Shown piece after piece: positions 40,596 to 49,059 of a stretch of DNA of 64,000 nt. The translations under genes and the position numbers were made by a program. Source of the DNA: Olsenella uli. GTDB lineage: Bacteria; Actinomycetota; Coriobacteriia; Coriobacteriales; Atopobiaceae. The DNA is taken from NCBI RefSeq assembly GCF_016900775.1, contig NZ_JACJKN010000001.1, positions 277,542 to 341,541 of the forward strand, written 5' to 3'. Positions within the stretch are counted from its first letter, which is position 1. Each line of letters begins with the position of its first letter. The notes under the pieces were generated by a model. It saw only the letters and a list, made by a program, of their open reading frames with translations. It ran no database searches and was not told where the DNA came from.

Positions 40596-40994
40596 GGGAT
40601 GCTGTCCGGCCTTCGGGCGGCCCGGCGCCTCGGCGTCCCTGCGCAAAAGCCGCCTTGGTGCGAAGCCGCTCCCCCTTCTTGCGCAAAGGCCGCCTTGGTG
40701 CGAAGCCGTTTGGACCGCTGTGCAAGGAGTGATAGACGTTCTGGATATATGACTTAGCCTATAAGATTGCTCGATAGGAGAACGGGCCAGAAAAACGCTT
40801 CGCACCAAGGGGACTTTTGCGCGCCGGCCGGGAATTCTTTCGCACCAAGGCGGCTTTTGCGCAGGGCATACCGTGGGCCGGCCCCATATCCGGGGGTCAA
40901 ACGGCGTCCTCATGAGGCCCGCCCCTCATGAAAGGTCCCCGCCGCGCGTCTGGGGGCGCGGCGGGGGCCGTGATCGGGCGGGTCGGCGTCGGCG
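40596..40994. repeat. Non-coding array: two direct and two inverted copies of a 26-base unit
   Basis: No gene seen. TGCGCAAAAGCCGCCTTGG... occurs at 40640-40665 and 40680-40705 and, inverted, at 40798-40822 and 40838-40862. A 92-base centre (40706-40797) is AT-rich, unlike its surroundings, with GATATATGACTTAGCC and TATAAGATTG. A terminator-like hairpin follows at 40937-40966. Confidence 0.8.
40937..40966 (-). terminator. Hairpin after the small GNAT gene
   Basis: Perfect 11-base arms CCCCGCCGCGC / GCGCGGCGGGG with an 8-base loop. On the minus strand the stem is followed by ACCTTTC. 28 bases after the stop at 40995. Confidence 0.65.
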
Positions 40995-41267
40995 CTACGC
41001 GAGGAGGCCGGCGTGCTCCGGGTGCTTCTCAAACCAGCTCACGGCGTAGGAGCACGTGGGGCGCGCGTAGTAGCCGCTCGCGGCGATGCTCGCCACGGCG
41101 CGACCCAGAAGCTCGCCCGCGACCCCCTGCCCGCGCAGGGACTCATCCACAAAGGTGTGGTCGATCTCCACGATGCCGGGCTCCACCTGGGGGAAGGTCA
41201 CCTCGGCGAGAACGTTCCAGCTGTCGTCCAGGTACTGCACGCGATCGCGCTCCATAACGTAGCCCAT
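40995..41267 (-). CDS. Small GNAT-like acetyltransferase (YidJ/Gcn5-related)
   Basis: 90 residues. IDHTFVDESLRGQGVAGELLGRAV contains the acetyl-CoA loop (R-G-Q-G-V-A), and ARPTCSYAVSWFEKHPEH is typical of the short N-acetyltransferase group of about 90 residues. Substrate unknown. ATG at 41267 has CAAGGAGG on the minus strand. Longer upstream starts are unlikely for this family. Confidence 0.88.
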   Translation of the reverse strand: MGYVMERDRVQYLDDSWNVLAEVTFPQVEPGIVEIDHTFVDESLRGQGVAGELLGRAVASIAASGYYARPTCSYAVSWFEKHPEHAGLLA

Positions 41268-41368
41268 GCTGCCTCCTTGGGTCGGTGGTCCAACGGGGCT
41301 ATTGTCGCACACGACAACGGGTAGAACCCATAGCGAACCCCTACGTCGGCTGAGGACGGAGGCGCGGC

Positions 41369-42298
41369 ATGGCGCGAGCCTGGCACATGGCAAACGGGCA
41401 TCTGGCGACGGGCGAGAAGGATGGGCGCGCAATCGTGGTCCTTCGGCGCCTCGACGAGGCGCGCGCCCGCGGGCTCTCGCACACGCAGCGCGAGGTGCTC
41501 GGGCAGCTGGAGCATGCCGCGATGCCCTTCCTGGAGCGCACGTCCACGGGCGCCGCGGGCCTCGTGGTCTCCTCGAGCGGCCGGCGGCGCTTCGGCTTCA
41601 TCCTCACCGCCTCCGAGCTGGTGCTCATCGATGACGGGGACACCTGCGCCACGGCGCTCGGCCGCGCCGTGGAGGACCGGGCGCGCGTCGAGGGGCCCGC
41701 GGGCGCGCTCTGCGCGCTGCTCCGCGAGCTCCTGCGCGACCACCCGGCCCGGCTCTCCCGCATGCGGGAGGACTTCGAGCGCCTCGAGGAGCAGGTTCTC
41801 GAGGGGAGCGAGCGCCCGGACCGGCGCACGATGATGGCGGACTCGAGGCGCATGCTCGGGCTCGACACGTTCTACCAGGGCATGTCCGACCTCGCGGGCG
41901 AGCTTGCCGAGGATGACACCGGCTTCGTGGCGCCCGCGGACCAGGCGCGCCTGCGCTCGCTTGCGCGCCTGCTCGGGCGGCTTGCCGCGCGCCTGGAGTC
42001 GCTGCAGGACTACAGCCTTCAGGTGCACGGGCTCTACCAGGAGTCCATCGACCTGCGGCAGAACGGCGTCATGCAGTGGCTCACCGTGGTGACCACCATC
42101 GTCATGCCGCTCACGCTCATCACCGGCTGGTACGGCATGAACTTCCCGCACATGGCGCTCTTCGACGCCCCGTGGGGCTATGCGGCGGTGATCGTGGCGT
42201 GCGTGACGATAGCGGCCGTGGAGATCGCGTTCTTCTCGCGCCGTGGCTGGCTGAGCTTCGGCGAGCGGCACCGTCGCGATGGCAGACGGAAAGATTGA
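41369..42298 (+). CDS. CorA-like divalent cation transporter
   Basis: 309 residues. A cytoplasmic domain (1-235) with a long helix (DQARLRSLARLLGRLAARLESLQDYS), then two membrane helices at the C-terminus with the CorA motif YGMNF between them, followed by a short basic tail. CorA proteins form pentamers that pass Mg2+ or Co2+. The N-terminal domain is not the usual CorA type; the family member is divergent. GGAGGCG before ATG 41369. Carries one motif copy near its 3' end (42229). Confidence 0.85.
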   Translation: MARAWHMANGHLATGEKDGRAIVVLRRLDEARARGLSHTQREVLGQLEHAAMPFLERTSTGAAGLVVSSSGRRRFGFILTASELVLIDDGDTCATALGRAVEDRARVEGPAGALCALLRELLRDHPARLSRMREDFERLEEQVLEGSERPDRRTMMADSRRMLGLDTFYQGMSDLAGELAEDDTGFVAPADQARLRSLARLLGRLAARLESLQDYSLQVHGLYQESIDLRQNGVMQWLTVVTTIVMPLTLITGWYGMNFPHMALFDAPWGYAAVIVACVTIAAVEIAFFSRRGWLSFGERHRRDGRRKD

Positions 42299-42358
42299 TG
42301 CCCGACCCAAAGGGGGTATACCTTCGCGCAACAGAAGGGTTCGTCCGAGGGGGCTGAC

Positions 42359-43048
42359 ATGTCTGGCCTGGAGTACGAGACGCGCGACAAGGTCCTGTGG
42401 GCGGCGCTCGCCGCGCTGTGCGTGGCAAGTGCGGCGGCCTACGTCCTCTGGGCGCTCCCCGCGATGCCGGACACGGTGCCCACGCATTGGGGCGCGGACG
42501 GCGTTGCTGACGGCTGGAGCGACAAGGGCTCCACGGTCTTCACGGGCGCGGTCATGCCGCTTCTGGTCTTGGCCCTCCTCTTCGCGGTGCCGTCCCTCGA
42601 TCCGCGAGGCGCGAGCTTCAACCGCTTCAAGGGAATCTACCAGGGGTTCTCTGCGGCATTTACCGCGTTCATGGTGGCGATGGGCTGGCTCACGCCGGCC
42701 ACGGCGCTCGGCCTTGTCCCGGGGGGCTGCCTCACGGTCAGCCTGCTCTCGTTCGGCTTCATGGGCCTGCTTCTTGTGGGCCTGGGCATCGCGATGCCGC
42801 GAATCGAGCCCAACTACACCTTTGGCGTGCGCATCCCCTGGACGCTCGCGGACCCGGAGAACTGGCGGCGCACGCACCGCTTCGCGGGCCCGGTCTTCGT
42901 GGTCATGGGCGCGGCGATGGTCGTGCTGGCGATCTTCTCGCCGTCGCTGCCCGATGCCACGATGGTCATTGCGCTGCTGGTCGCCCTTCTCGGCGGCGTG
43001 GCGCTCATCGCGCTCTACAGCTTCCTCCTCTGGAAGGGCGTTCTGTAG
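42359..43048 (+). CDS. SdpI/DUF1648 family membrane protein
   Basis: 229 residues, six hydrophobic segments. DUF1648 motif LPAMPDTVPTHWGADGVADGWSDKG is at about 33-57. The C-terminal half has NYTFGVRIPWTLADPENWRRTHRFAG, the SdpI signature. SdpI gives immunity to the toxin SdpC in Bacillus; most homologues have no known role. ATG 42359. Sixty bases after the CorA-like gene. Its stop is followed by the 82-base perfect palindrome. Confidence 0.9.
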   Translation: MSGLEYETRDKVLWAALAALCVASAAAYVLWALPAMPDTVPTHWGADGVADGWSDKGSTVFTGAVMPLLVLALLFAVPSLDPRGASFNRFKGIYQGFSAAFTAFMVAMGWLTPATALGLVPGGCLTVSLLSFGFMGLLLVGLGIAMPRIEPNYTFGVRIPWTLADPENWRRTHRFAGPVFVVMGAAMVVLAIFSPSLPDATMVIALLVALLGGVALIALYSFLLWKGVL

Positions 43049-43056
43049 TTTGGTAG

Positions 43057-43138
43057 TTTGGGGACGGGTTTTCCCGCCCAGAGTTTTGGGACAGGCCGGC
43101 CTGTCCCAAAACTCTGGGCGGGAAAACCCGTCCCCAAA
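43057..43138. repeat. Perfect 82-base palindrome between convergent genes
   Basis: Arms 43057-43097 and 43098-43138 are exactly complementary over 41 bases with no spacer. The left arm reads TTTGGGGACGGGTTTTCCCG and continues with a GTTTTGGGACAGGCC end. It starts eight bases after the SdpI-like stop and ends against the stop codon of the ABC-F gene. It may serve as a two-way terminator. Confidence 0.92.
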
Positions 43139-44638
43139 TCACTCACGCAGGTGGCCGTCGCGGATCTCCCAGGTGCGGGTGGTGCAGGCCGAGAGGAACC
43201 TCCGGTCGTGGCTCACCAGCACGAGCGCGCCGGGATAGGCGGCGAGCGCGCGCTCGAGCGCCTCGGTCGAGTGCAGGTCCAGATGGTTGGTGGGCTCGTC
43301 CATGACGATGAGCTGGGGGTGGCGCAGGATGCCCTCGGCCAGCATGAGCTTGCGGAGCTCCCCGGGGCTCGTGCGGCCGCCCTCGAGGATGCGGTCTGGG
43401 TCTGAGTTGAGCTGCGCCACCGTGGAGAGCACACGCCCGCGCTCGGCGGGCGCGAGGGCCGCCACGCGGGCGACCACGGTGTCGCGGGCCTCTGCCGGAA
43501 GCTCCTGCGGGATGTCCAGCACCTCCATGCCCTGTCCCGCGCCTGCCGCCTGGGCGAGAAGAACCCGCAGGTGCGCGAGCAGCGTGGACTTGCCGGCGCC
43601 GTTGGGCCCGACAATGCCCACGTGGTCTGTGCTCCCCACCCAGAGCTCGGGAATCTCGAGCGTGCCCTTCGGGCCGCAGGGGATGGTCGCGGCCGGCACG
43701 TGCAGCACCGTGCGGCGGCGCGCGGGCTCGGCGTCCATCCAGAGGTCGCCGTCGTAGCGCTTGGTCACGCGGGCCGCGGCAAGGCGCTCCTGCGCGGCGG
43801 CCACCCGCGCGTCCATCTGCGAGGAGAGCCGTCCTGCCTGCCCGTCCTTGCCGGTGAAGATCGCGAGGTCGACCTTGGCGCGTGCGTCGCGGTCGCGCGG
43901 GTCTAGGCCGCGCTTGCTGCGCCGCGCGTCGGCCCGGGCCGCCTCGTGGGCCCGCGCGTCCTTCTCGGCCGCCAGGCGCGCGAGCTCCTTCTTTGCGGCC
44001 GTGCGCTCCGCCGCGACCGTCGCGCGCTCGAGCTCCGCCTGGTCGTGCGCCGCGCTGTAGCCGCCCGGCCGCACGACGATGCCGCCGGGCTCGAAGGACG
44101 CGCAACGGCTGGCGAGCGCGTCCACGAGGTCGCGGTCGTGGCTTACGAGGATGCCGATGCCCCGGAAGCGCGCGAGTGCCGCGCCCAGCTCGGCGCGGGC
44201 GCCTGCGTCCAGGTGGTTGGTGGGCTCGTCGGCCACGAGCACGTCAGGACGGCCCCAGAGGGCCACGGCCACCTGCAGCTTCTTGCGCTCGCCAAAGGAG
44301 AGCTCGTCAAAGCGCCAGGGCATGTCGTCCTCGATGCGGAAGGCCTCGCGGAGCTCCCGGGCCTCGCGGCCGTAGTCCAGGGCAAAGTCGGTGAGCGCCT
44401 CGGGCGGCTCGTCGGCGTCCTGGGCCACGTAGGCGCAGACGAGGCCGCGCGTGACGGAGCCCGCGTCCGGCGTCAGCAGTCCGCAGGCGATTTTGGCCAG
44501 CGTGGTCTTGCCGCAGCCGTTGTCGCCCAGAAGGGCGGTCCAGCCGGTGGGGAAGGTGATGGTGACGTTGTCGAGGACGGCCTCGCGGGCCGCGGGATAG
44601 GCGTAGCGCACGCCGGAGAGCATCAGTTGCATAGACAT
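43139..44638 (-). CDS. ABC-F family ATPase
   Basis: 499 residues, two ABC domains without membrane part. Domain 1: GDNGCGKTTLA, LSFGERKKLQVAVAL, VLVADEPTNHLD. Domain 2: GPNGAGKSTLL, SPGELRKLMLAEGIL, LIVMDEPTNHLD. The linker is charged and about 100 residues long. ABC-F proteins act on the ribosome: antibiotic protection or translation factors. The signature of domain 1 (LSFGE) resembles the Lsa/Msr-like resistance types more than EttA, but this cannot be decided here. ATG at 44638 has GGAGAAGAG. Convergent with SdpI-like. Confidence 0.88.
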   Translation of the reverse strand: MSMQLMLSGVRYAYPAAREAVLDNVTITFPTGWTALLGDNGCGKTTLAKIACGLLTPDAGSVTRGLVCAYVAQDADEPPEALTDFALDYGREARELREAFRIEDDMPWRFDELSFGERKKLQVAVALWGRPDVLVADEPTNHLDAGARAELGAALARFRGIGILVSHDRDLVDALASRCASFEPGGIVVRPGGYSAAHDQAELERATVAAERTAAKKELARLAAEKDARAHEAARADARRSKRGLDPRDRDARAKVDLAIFTGKDGQAGRLSSQMDARVAAAQERLAAARVTKRYDGDLWMDAEPARRRTVLHVPAATIPCGPKGTLEIPELWVGSTDHVGIVGPNGAGKSTLLAHLRVLLAQAAGAGQGMEVLDIPQELPAEARDTVVARVAALAPAERGRVLSTVAQLNSDPDRILEGGRTSPGELRKLMLAEGILRHPQLIVMDEPTNHLDLHSTEALERALAAYPGALVLVSHDRRFLSACTTRTWEIRDGHLRE

Positions 44639-44644
44639 CTCTTC

Positions 44645-44692
44645 TCCGTGCAAAAGTGACAGGCACCTTTGCACGGCAGGCACCTTTGCACA
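44645..44692. repeat. Short repeat upstream of ABC-F gene
   Basis: CAGGCACCTTTGCAC occurs twice (about 44661-44675 and 44678-44692), with GTGCAAAAGTGACAGG before it, so GTGCAAA ends also face each other. It lies in the divergent promoter region of the ABC-F gene and could be a regulatory leader or a repeat element. Confidence 0.5.
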
Positions 44693-44838
44693 TCGGGGTT
44701 TCTGATCGAGGATGTCTAGCGAATGCGCACGGCTCTCCTGCTCTCCGTCGGTCCGATGGCGGCGCCACCCGCGCTGCGGGGCCCATTCCCCGCTCGTCCG
44801 ACGTGGCCAGTATGCCCCGGCGTGCGGCGCGGGTCAAG

Positions 44839-44844
44839 TATCAT
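44839..44844 (+). promoter_or_regulatory. -10 element (TATCAT) before the TetM-like gene
   Basis: TATCAT 43 bases before the GTG at 44887. No clear -35 at 17 bases. Confidence 0.35.
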
Positions 44845-44886
44845 GCTGGAGTGACTCACAGGTGGCTAGAAGGACGGTGAGACTGC

Positions 44887-46902
44887 GTGAGACAGGCGGT
44901 CGTGGGGCTTCTGGCGCACGTCGATGCGGGCAAGACCACGCTCGCGGAGGCGCTGCTCGCCGAGGCGGGCGCCATCCGCACGGCCGGACGCGTTGACGGC
45001 GGCACCTCCCATCTGGACACCGACGCCATGGAGCGCGAGCGCGGAATCACGATCTTCTCGGCCACCGCCGCGCTCGACTGGGACGGCGCCCACCTCATGC
45101 TCGTGGACGCGCCCGGCCACGTGGACTTCTCCGCGGAGGCCGAGCGCACGATCGCCGCGCTCGACTGCGCGATCCTGGTGGTGGGCGCCAACGACGGCGT
45201 CCAGGGCCACACCGAGACGCTCTGGGACCTGCTCGCGCGGCACGAGGTGCCCACCTTCGTCTTTGTGAACAAGTGCGACCTGGAGAACCCGGGGCGAGAA
45301 GAACTTCTCGCCGAGCTTGTCACGCGGCTCTCGCCGGGCTGCGTGGACGCGGCGGCGCTGCTTGCCGGCGACGCCGCTGCGGTGGAGGACGCCGCCGCGA
45401 CGGACGACGCCGCGCTCGAGGAGTGCCTGGAGACGGGCGCGCTCTCGGCGGAAACGCTGCGGCGCCTGGTGGCGGGGCGTGCCCTCTTTCCGGTGTTCTT
45501 TGGCGCGGCGCTGCGGGGCGGGGGCGTTCGCGAGCTGCTCGACGGCATGGTCGCACTTCTCGCCGAGCGCTCCTGGCCCAAGGAGTTCGCGGCGCGCGTC
45601 TTTCGCGTCTCTCGCGGGGCGCGCGGCGAGCGGCTTGCCTGGCTCAAGGTCACGGGCGGCACGCTGCGCGCGAAGATGCCGCTCTCGGGCGTGGGGCGCC
45701 GCGGCGAGCCCTGGGCCGAGAAGATCAACGAGGTGCGGCTCTATCAGGGTGCGAGCTTCGAGACCGTGCCCGAGGTGCCGGCGGGCCGCATCTGCGCCGT
45801 CACCGGGCTTTCGCATGTCATCCCCGGCAGCGCCCTCGGCGCGGAGCCGGAGGGCGCCTGCCCCGTGCTCGCGCCGGTCCTCTCCTACCAGGTGATTCCC
45901 GAGCCCGGGGCAGACGTCACGGCCCTCGTGCGGGCGCTTCGCGAGCTCGCGGACGAGGACCCGATGCTCGGTGTGAGCTGGCAGGAGCAGCTCCAGGAGG
46001 CGCACGTCCAGCTCATGGGCGAGGTCCAGCAGGACGTGGTCGCGGCGCTCCTGCGCGGGCGCCACGGCCTCAACGTGACCTTCGGCCCCGGCGGCATCCT
46101 CTACAAGGAGACCGTGACCGCGCCCGCCGAGGGCGTCGGCCACTTTGAGCCGCTGCGCCACTACGCCGAGGTCCGCGTGCTCGTGGAGCCGACGGCCCCT
46201 GGCGCCGGCGTGGAGTTTGGCACGCGCTGCTCGACGGACGAGCTGGACCTCAACTGGCAGCGCCTCATCCTCACCAACGCGCAGGAGCGCGACCACCTTG
46301 GCGTGCTCACGGGCGCGCCGCTCACGGACGTGCGCGTCACGCTGCTTGCGGGCCGCGCGCACGCCAAGCACACCGAGGGCGGTGACTTCCGCCAGGCCAC
46401 CTACCGCGCGGTCCGCCAGGCGCTCATGGGCGCGCGCGAGCGCGGTGAGTGCCGGCTCCTGGAGCCGTGGTACCGCTTTCGCCTGACCGTGCCGTCAGAC
46501 CGCGTGGGCCGTGCGCTCACCGATCTCACGCGCATGGCGGCCGACTTTGCGGCGCCGGCGGCGACGGGCGACGTGGCGCGCATCACGGGTGAGGTCCCGG
46601 CCTCCGAGGTGGGGGAGTACGCGCTCGAGGTCGCGCGCTACACGGGCGGTCGCGGCCGCCTCTCGCTGGAGCTCTCCGGGTATCGCGCCTGCCACAACGC
46701 CGACGAGGTCATCGCCGCCGCGGCCTACGACCCAGAGGCCGACCTCCCCAACACGCCGGACTCCGTCTTCTGCAGCCACGGTGCCGGCCACACCGTCAAG
46801 TGGCGCGACGTGCCGGCCCACGCGCACACGGTCGTGGGCCCCGCTCGCCTGCGTCCGTACCGGGCCGCCGACGCCACGTTCTTCTCGCGAAACATCGCGT
46901 GA
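44887..46902 (+). CDS. TetM/TetO-like translation-factor GTPase
   Basis: 671 residues. G domain: GLLAHVDAGKTTLAEAL (G1), RERGITI (G2), DAPGHVDF (G3), NKCD (G4). Then EF-G-like domains II-V. The C-terminus has CSHGAGHTVKWRDVPAHAH. It belongs to the ribosomal-protection family, with 639 residues in TetM itself. Chromosomal homologues are common in this group and need not give tetracycline resistance; the domain IV loops cannot be judged here. GTG start at 44887. It contains a self-complementary GGCGAGAAG-AA-CTTCTCGCC copy (45293) in the G4 region and another motif near the 3' end (46878). Confidence 0.85.
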   Translation: MRQAVVGLLAHVDAGKTTLAEALLAEAGAIRTAGRVDGGTSHLDTDAMERERGITIFSATAALDWDGAHLMLVDAPGHVDFSAEAERTIAALDCAILVVGANDGVQGHTETLWDLLARHEVPTFVFVNKCDLENPGREELLAELVTRLSPGCVDAAALLAGDAAAVEDAAATDDAALEECLETGALSAETLRRLVAGRALFPVFFGAALRGGGVRELLDGMVALLAERSWPKEFAARVFRVSRGARGERLAWLKVTGGTLRAKMPLSGVGRRGEPWAEKINEVRLYQGASFETVPEVPAGRICAVTGLSHVIPGSALGAEPEGACPVLAPVLSYQVIPEPGADVTALVRALRELADEDPMLGVSWQEQLQEAHVQLMGEVQQDVVAALLRGRHGLNVTFGPGGILYKETVTAPAEGVGHFEPLRHYAEVRVLVEPTAPGAGVEFGTRCSTDELDLNWQRLILTNAQERDHLGVLTGAPLTDVRVTLLAGRAHAKHTEGGDFRQATYRAVRQALMGARERGECRLLEPWYRFRLTVPSDRVGRALTDLTRMAADFAAPAATGDVARITGEVPASEVGEYALEVARYTGGRGRLSLELSGYRACHNADEVIAAAAYDPEADLPNTPDSVFCSHGAGHTVKWRDVPAHAHTVVGPARLRPYRAADATFFSRNIA

Positions 46903-46985
46903 CCGTCGCGTTTCGTCCCTTGACAGCGGCGCGAGGCACGCTAGGGTTGCCGATGTGGGTAATCAATGGGAGAAGGGGCACTCGC

Positions 46986-47840
46986 ATGACGTCAGCAACA
47001 TCGGCTCGGGTGGCGCATGGTCTGGGCAGGAGGTCGTTCCTGGGCCTCCTGATGGCGTCGGGCGCGCTCGCGCTCGTCGGCTGCTCCTCGGGGACGTCGG
47101 CCGCAGACGTGCCCTCCGATGGCGTCGACGGCGTTGAGGGCTCCCGCCTCACCTTCATCGGGGACGACAACTTCAAGCCCTATCGCTACGTCGAGACCGC
47201 AGACGACGGCAGCAAGAAGACGGTAGGCCTCGACATCGCGGTGGCCGACGAGCTGGCCTCCCGTCTCGGCTTCACCTACGAGTTCAGGCCCATGTCCTTC
47301 ACCGGCACGCTGCCCGCCATCCAGAACAAGCAGGCGGACTTCTCCATGGCGCTTGCCTCCAACCCGGAGCGCGAGGAGACCTTCGACTTCACGCAGGGCT
47401 ACTACCAGCCGCGCGTGGGCGTGCTCACGAAGGAGGGCGCCGAGCTCAGGGACGCGGACGCGCTCGACGGGTGCCGCCTCTCCTGTATGACGGGCACGGT
47501 CCAGAACCAGATGCTCACCGAGCTGTGCCCCGCCGCCCAGATCTCCACCTACGACACCGCCGACCAGGCTATGCAGGAGGTCGTGGCCGGCCGCGTGGAC
47601 GCCTACGTGTGCGACGGCGCCGAGGGCGACTCCATGGCAAAGGCCAACCCGGGCCTGGCCTGCACGCTCCTGCCCGACGACGAGACGAGCGACTACGTGG
47701 GCGTCTACCGCATCATGGGCTGGAAGGGCGCGCCCTTCATCCCCGCCTTCGACGGCGCGCTCGACGACATGAAGGCCGACGGCACCCTCGAGGAGCTCAT
47801 ACACACCTGGGTGGGCCCCGACTTCTCCTACGGCGCCTAG
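46986..47840 (+). CDS. Amino-acid ABC transporter substrate-binding lipoprotein
   Basis: 284 residues. Signal peptide with Tat-like RRSF and lipobox ALVGC (Cys about 36), then an SBP_bac_3 domain: FIGDDNFKPYRYVETADDG, VGLDIAVADELASRLGFTYEF and NKQADFSMALASNPEREETFDFTQGYY. It captures a polar amino acid or similar ligand outside the cell and gives it to the permease encoded next. AGAAGGGG before ATG 46986. The permease follows 19 bases later. Confidence 0.9.
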   Translation: MTSATSARVAHGLGRRSFLGLLMASGALALVGCSSGTSAADVPSDGVDGVEGSRLTFIGDDNFKPYRYVETADDGSKKTVGLDIAVADELASRLGFTYEFRPMSFTGTLPAIQNKQADFSMALASNPEREETFDFTQGYYQPRVGVLTKEGAELRDADALDGCRLSCMTGTVQNQMLTELCPAAQISTYDTADQAMQEVVAGRVDAYVCDGAEGDSMAKANPGLACTLLPDDETSDYVGVYRIMGWKGAPFIPAFDGALDDMKADGTLEELIHTWVGPDFSYGA

Positions 47841-47859
47841 CGCGGCTGGCGAGAAGAAC

Positions 47860-48504
47860 GTGCGCTTTGACCTGATCGCCCCCTACGCGGGGATGTTTCG
47901 CGACGGCCTGGTGGTGACCCTCCAGTTCACGGGTCTCTCGCTCGCGGTGGCGCTCGCGCTCGGCGCCGTGCTCGCGCCGCTCAAGCTCGTGCGCTGCCGA
48001 CCGCTCGCCTGGGTGCTCCGGCTCTACACCTCGCTTGCGCGCGGCATCCCGCTCATGGTGCTGCTCTTCCTCGTCTACTTTGCCACGCCGCAGCTCACGG
48101 GCTGGGCCATCACGCCGCTCCAGGCGGGGGTGGCCACGTTCGGCCTGGCGGGCGCGGCGAACGTCTCCGAGGTCCTGCGCGGGTGCATCCAGGGCGTTGA
48201 CCGGGGGCAGTACGACGCCGCGCGCTCGCTGGGCATGACATTTTCGCAGGCGATGCGCCACGTCATGGTGCCCGAGGCCCTGCGCTCGGCGGCGCCCGCC
48301 CTCGTCAACGAGGCGATCACGATGCTCAAGGGGTCGGCCCTCGTCTCCACGATCGGCGTCGCGGACACGCTCAAGGCGGCCACCACGGCACAGGCCATGA
48401 CCTTCCGCTCCTTCGAGCCGCTCATCGTGGCTGCGATCATCTACTACGTGCTCGTGGTGGCGCTCACCGTGCTCGGCGGCGTGCTTGAGCGGCGTCTTGC
48501 GTGA
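47860..48504 (+). CDS. Amino-acid ABC transporter permease
   Basis: 214 residues with about five membrane helices; the HisM/GlnP-type EAA loop ARSLGMTFSQAMRHVMVPEALR is present at about 122-143. The GTG start at 47860 is directly preceded by the motif GGCGAGAAGAAC (47848-47859), which would also have to provide the ribosome site. No ATPase gene follows; an ATPase encoded elsewhere must serve it. Operon with the binding protein. Confidence 0.9.
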   Translation: MRFDLIAPYAGMFRDGLVVTLQFTGLSLAVALALGAVLAPLKLVRCRPLAWVLRLYTSLARGIPLMVLLFLVYFATPQLTGWAITPLQAGVATFGLAGAANVSEVLRGCIQGVDRGQYDAARSLGMTFSQAMRHVMVPEALRSAAPALVNEAITMLKGSALVSTIGVADTLKAATTAQAMTFRSFEPLIVAAIIYYVLVVALTVLGGVLERRLA

Positions 48505-48519
48505 GAGGGGAGTCGTAAC

Positions 48520-49005
48520 ATGGGGGATAGCCCACAGTTCAGGTCCGCCGAGCGCGCCGACGTGCCGCTCATCCTCGCGTTCATCCGCGAGCTCGCGGAC
48601 TACGAGGGCATGCTCGCCGAGGTCGTGGCCGACGAGGCCACGCTCGAGGAGCAGCTCTTCGACCGCCGCGCCGCCGAGGTGATCTTTGCGCTGGAGGACG
48701 GGCGCGAGGTGGGCTTTGCCCTCTTCTTCCACAACTTCTCGACCTTCCTTGGCCGGGCGGGCCTCTACCTGGAGGACCTCTACGTGCGGCCCGAGTGTCG
48801 CGGGCGCGGCTACGGCAGGGCGCTGCTCCGGCGGCTCGCGCGGATTGCCCTCGAGCGCGGGTGCGGCCGGCTCGAGTGGTGGTGCCTGGACTGGAACCGC
48901 CCGAGCATCGACTTCTACCTCGCGATGGGCGCCGAGCCCATGAGCGACTGGACGGTCTACCGCGTGGCCGGCGACGCCCTCGCGGCGCTCGCCGCCCAAG
49001 GCTGA
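48520..49005 (+). CDS. GNAT acetyltransferase (spermidine/diamine N-acetyltransferase-like)
   Basis: 161 residues. GNAT fold: YLEDLYVRPECRGRGYGRALLRRLARIALERGC contains the acetyl-CoA loop RGRGYG, and WWCLDWNRPSIDFYLAMGAEPM is typical of the SSAT group (YhfO-like). It may acetylate polyamines or thialysine-type amines. 15 bases after the permease. Ends five bases before the motif-pair hairpin. Confidence 0.9.
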   Translation: MGDSPQFRSAERADVPLILAFIRELADYEGMLAEVVADEATLEEQLFDRRAAEVIFALEDGREVGFALFFHNFSTFLGRAGLYLEDLYVRPECRGRGYGRALLRRLARIALERGCGRLEWWCLDWNRPSIDFYLAMGAEPMSDWTVYRVAGDALAALAAQG

Positions 49006-49010
49006 CGCCC

Positions 49011-49046
49011 GGCGAGAAGGACGACGCCCCGCGCGTCCTTCTCGCT
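49011..49046 (+). terminator. Hairpin of an inverted motif pair after the GNAT gene
   Basis: GGCGAGAAGGACG at 49011-49023 and CGTCCTTCTCGC at 49034-49045 with a 10-base loop. Five bases after the stop. No T-run, but the second case here where two copies of the dispersed motif make a stem right after a gene. Confidence 0.7.
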
Positions 49047-49059
49047 CTCCCCATGCGAC

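Noticed and set aside
45293..45312. Hairpin GGCGAGAAG/CTTCTCGCC as terminator
   Set aside because: It lies inside the coding sequence of the TetM-like gene, near the G4 motif, in frame. It is taken as a motif copy rather than a transcription end.
44887..46902. Calling this gene a tetracycline resistance gene (tetM/tetW)
   Set aside because: It is a divergent chromosomal homologue with host-like composition, and resistance cannot be read from the sequence.
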